Origin: Pirellulales bacterium
GTDB lineage: Bacteria > Planctomycetota > Planctomycetia > Pirellulales > Thermoguttaceae
NCBI GenBank assembly: GCA_030605745.1
Contig: JAUWHT010000232.1
Coordinates: 1 to 7,283 of the forward strand
Reading direction: 5' to 3'
Length of the DNA: 7,283 nt
The notes beneath the pieces are model-generated. The model searched no databases. It saw nothing but the letters and a program-made list of their open reading frames with translations, and had not been told where the DNA came from. A program made the translations under genes and the position numbers. Shown one piece after another: positions 6,733 through 7,283 of the stretch (position 1 is its first letter; the number at the start of each line of letters is the position of its first letter).

Positions 6733-6741
6733 ATTATAGCA
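6733..6741 (-). promoter_or_regulatory. Possible extended -10 promoter for cpaF
   Basis: In minus sense the site reads TGCTATAAT, a perfect TATAAT with the TGn extension, in an otherwise GC-rich spacer 109 bases upstream of the cpaF ATG. The -35 region (17 bases further) is GC-rich and does not match TTGACA. If real, it would start an mRNA for cpaF-tadB-tadC independent of the cpaE-like gene. Confidence 0.4.
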
Positions 6742-6782
6742 GTATTAGGGACTGGGCGGCCGTGCGCCTTGCCATGTTTAGC

Positions 6783-6800
6783 CGGGCCGCTTGCGGCCCG
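6783..6800. repeat. Short GC palindrome
   Basis: CGGGCCGC (6783-6790) and GCGGCCCG (6793-6800) are exact reverse complements with a 2-base centre. It lies upstream of the putative cpaF promoter and has no U-tract. Confidence 0.4.
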
Positions 6801-6813
6801 CGTCGAGCGAACT

Positions 6814-6949
6814 TGTTGAATCGGCTCTATCCGCACCTACAAGCCGGTCCTGGACGACGCCTCCTATCTGGGCCTTCGATACCATGGCCGATTACCGCCG
6901 CTGGTGCGAGGAGAACTTACCCGATTGGCTGGGTTATGGGCGCGTTTGA
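6814..6949 (+). pseudogene. Possible plus-strand gene remnant (C-terminal end, frameshifted)
   Basis: On the plus strand one frame reads RTYKPVLDDASYLGL (6832-6876). A frame one base different then reads FDTMADYRRWCEENL followed by PDWLGYGRV and a TGA at 6947-6949. Both pieces look like real protein rather than random GC-rich translation: they are aromatic and charged, with few Ala/Pro/Arg runs. They join naturally if one indel is allowed near 6865-6877. The first frame is closed by a TGA at 6814-6816. No start or ribosome site is seen. I read it as the C-terminal relic of an unrelated gene lodged between the cpaE-like tail and cpaF. The family is not recognised, and chance translation remains possible. 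Confidence 0.35.
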
Positions 6950-6967
6950 ATATCGCCTACTGCTCCA

Positions 6968-6987
6968 GGTGGCAATGAATTGCCACC
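6968..6987. repeat. Perfect 8-bp hairpin
   Basis: GGTGGCAA (6968-6975) pairs exactly with TTGCCACC (6980-6987) around TGAA. It lies about 30 bases downstream of the CpaE-like stop codon and may stabilise or end that transcript. No U-tract follows. Confidence 0.45.
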
Positions 6988-7000
6988 CCCTCACCACCTA

Positions 7001-7028
7001 CTGCCCACTGCCCACTGACTACTGCTTC
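7001..7028. repeat. Heptad array (CTGCCCA type) covering the CpaE-like stop codon
   Basis: The plus-strand units are CTGCCCA, CTGCCCA, CTGACTA and CTGCTTC. The stop codon of the CpaE-like frame (7019-7021) is the last three bases of the third unit, and the fourth unit encodes the final Lys-Gln. A related unit may extend to 6994. It is a different heptad from the one after cpaF but is placed in the same way. Confidence 0.6.
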
Positions 7029-7283
7029 CCCAGCTTGAATAGCCGGCCGAGGGCGGATTGTTTGCCGGCGACCGCGGCGGATTGGGCCTTCTCATCGCCA
7101 CAAAGCGCCTCGGCCAGGGCGACGATCGACTGGGTGATGGCCGCCTTAGAACGTGTTTTAAATCTCCCTTTGGGAGAGGGGCAGAGGGTGAGGGCGGCAT
7201 GGATCACACCGCAAATAGCGGGGGTTTCTTGCCGAATAACCCTCACCCTAACCCTCTCCCGGAGGGGGAGGGGACTCGCATCG
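7019..7283 (-). CDS. cpaE: C-terminal tail of a probable CpaE/TadZ-like ATPase, crossed by an inverted repeat element
   Basis: The minus-strand frame is open from the right edge to a TAG at 7019 (87 residues visible). The last 45 or so residues, from RSKAAITQSIVALAEALCGD to GRLFKLGKQ, look like a genuine C-terminal helix and basic tail. They fit the end of CpaE-type MinD/ParA-like ATPases, which usually lie directly upstream of cpaF and place the pilus machine in the cell. Upstream of about 7160 the same frame translates a pair of inverted GC-rich repeats (for example SPLPLRERVRVRV and LTLCPSPKGRF), which is not normal protein sequence. Either a small element has inserted in frame near the C-terminus, or this is a broken gene whose tail remains. 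The catalytic part would lie outside the window. The CpaE name rests on position and a short stretch only. Confidence 0.5.
   Translation of the reverse strand, partial: DASPLPLRERVRVRVIRQETPAICGVIHAALTLCPSPKGRFKTRSKAAITQSIVALAEALCGDEKAQSAAVAGKQSALGRLFKLGKQ
7164..7274. mobile_element. MITE-like element with terminal inverted GC-rich repeats
   Basis: The left copy 7164-7194 (CTCCC, TTTGGGAGAGGGG, then GAGGGTGAGGG) and right copy 7240-7274 (CCCTCACCCTAACCCTCTCC, then GGAGGGGGAGGGG) are imperfect reverse complements, separated by 45 bases. Each copy also has its own small hairpin (CTCCC/GGGAG on the left, CTCCCGGAG on the right). Inverted pairs of the CCCTCACCC-type motif are a widespread dispersed repeat in bacterial genomes (from memory). 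No transposase is present, so it would be non-autonomous. No target duplication could be fixed because the right end is at the window edge. Confidence 0.55.

Larger units (their letters stand above)
6625..7018. other. 394-bp spacer between the CpaE-like tail and cpaF
   Basis: This gap is long for neighbours that usually form one compact operon. It holds the putative cpaF promoter, the GC palindrome, the plus-strand gene remnant, an 8-bp hairpin with a TGAA loop (6968-6987) and a heptad array against the upstream stop codon. No intact gene is seen. Confidence 0.6.

Noticed and set aside
7001..7283. CRISPR array
   Set aside because: The repeats are 7-base tandem units or a single inverted pair, without regularly spaced 25-40-base direct repeats or unique spacers.

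Overview
The window looks like a planctomycete chromosome segment (Pirellulales-like). It is GC-rich, the ATPase and platform protein sequences have a planctomycete flavour, secreted hypothetical proteins sit inside a tad locus, and the spacers carry heptanucleotide arrays and GC-rich palindromes. This assignment is inference from sequence character; no database search was possible.

All convincing genes lie on the minus strand, so the functional order runs from right to left. At the right edge is the C-terminal tail of a probable CpaE/TadZ-like ATPase (about 7019-7283). Its reading frame passes through a pair of inverted GC-rich repeats. Then comes a gap of about 390 bp (6625-7018) with a heptad array, small palindromes, a plus-strand gene remnant and a possible promoter. 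Next are cpaF/tadA, the secretion ATPase (5305-6624); tadB, a platform protein (4219-5190); and tadC, a second platform protein (3230-4206) split by an apparent one-base frameshift. They are followed by a small secreted protein with a weak OmpA-C-like C-terminus (2520-3074) and an exported TPR protein of TadD type with an Arg/Pro-rich tail (1137-2174). At the left edge is the first 328 residues of a polytopic membrane protein that runs out of the window (984 to 1).

Together the central genes form the motor and inner-membrane platform of a Tad/Flp-type pilus or related type IV filament system. CpaF powers assembly, TadB and TadC form the platform, the CpaE-like protein would localise the machine, and the TPR and OmpA-C-like proteins would be envelope or assembly accessories. 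No pilin, prepilin peptidase, secretin or TadE/F-like gene is visible here.

The most notable non-coding structure lies between genes. Two different heptanucleotide arrays reach into the stop codons of consecutive genes (cpaE tail and cpaF). There is a 25-bp perfect palindrome with G-quadruplex potential between cpaF and tadB, a 22-bp perfect palindrome in the leader of the TPR gene, and a nested palindrome of about 150 bp between the OmpA-like and TPR genes. I see no CRISPR array, tRNA, rRNA, transposase or defence system. The window is mainly a known type of filament locus with unusual repeat decoration and some signs of decay or sequence error.
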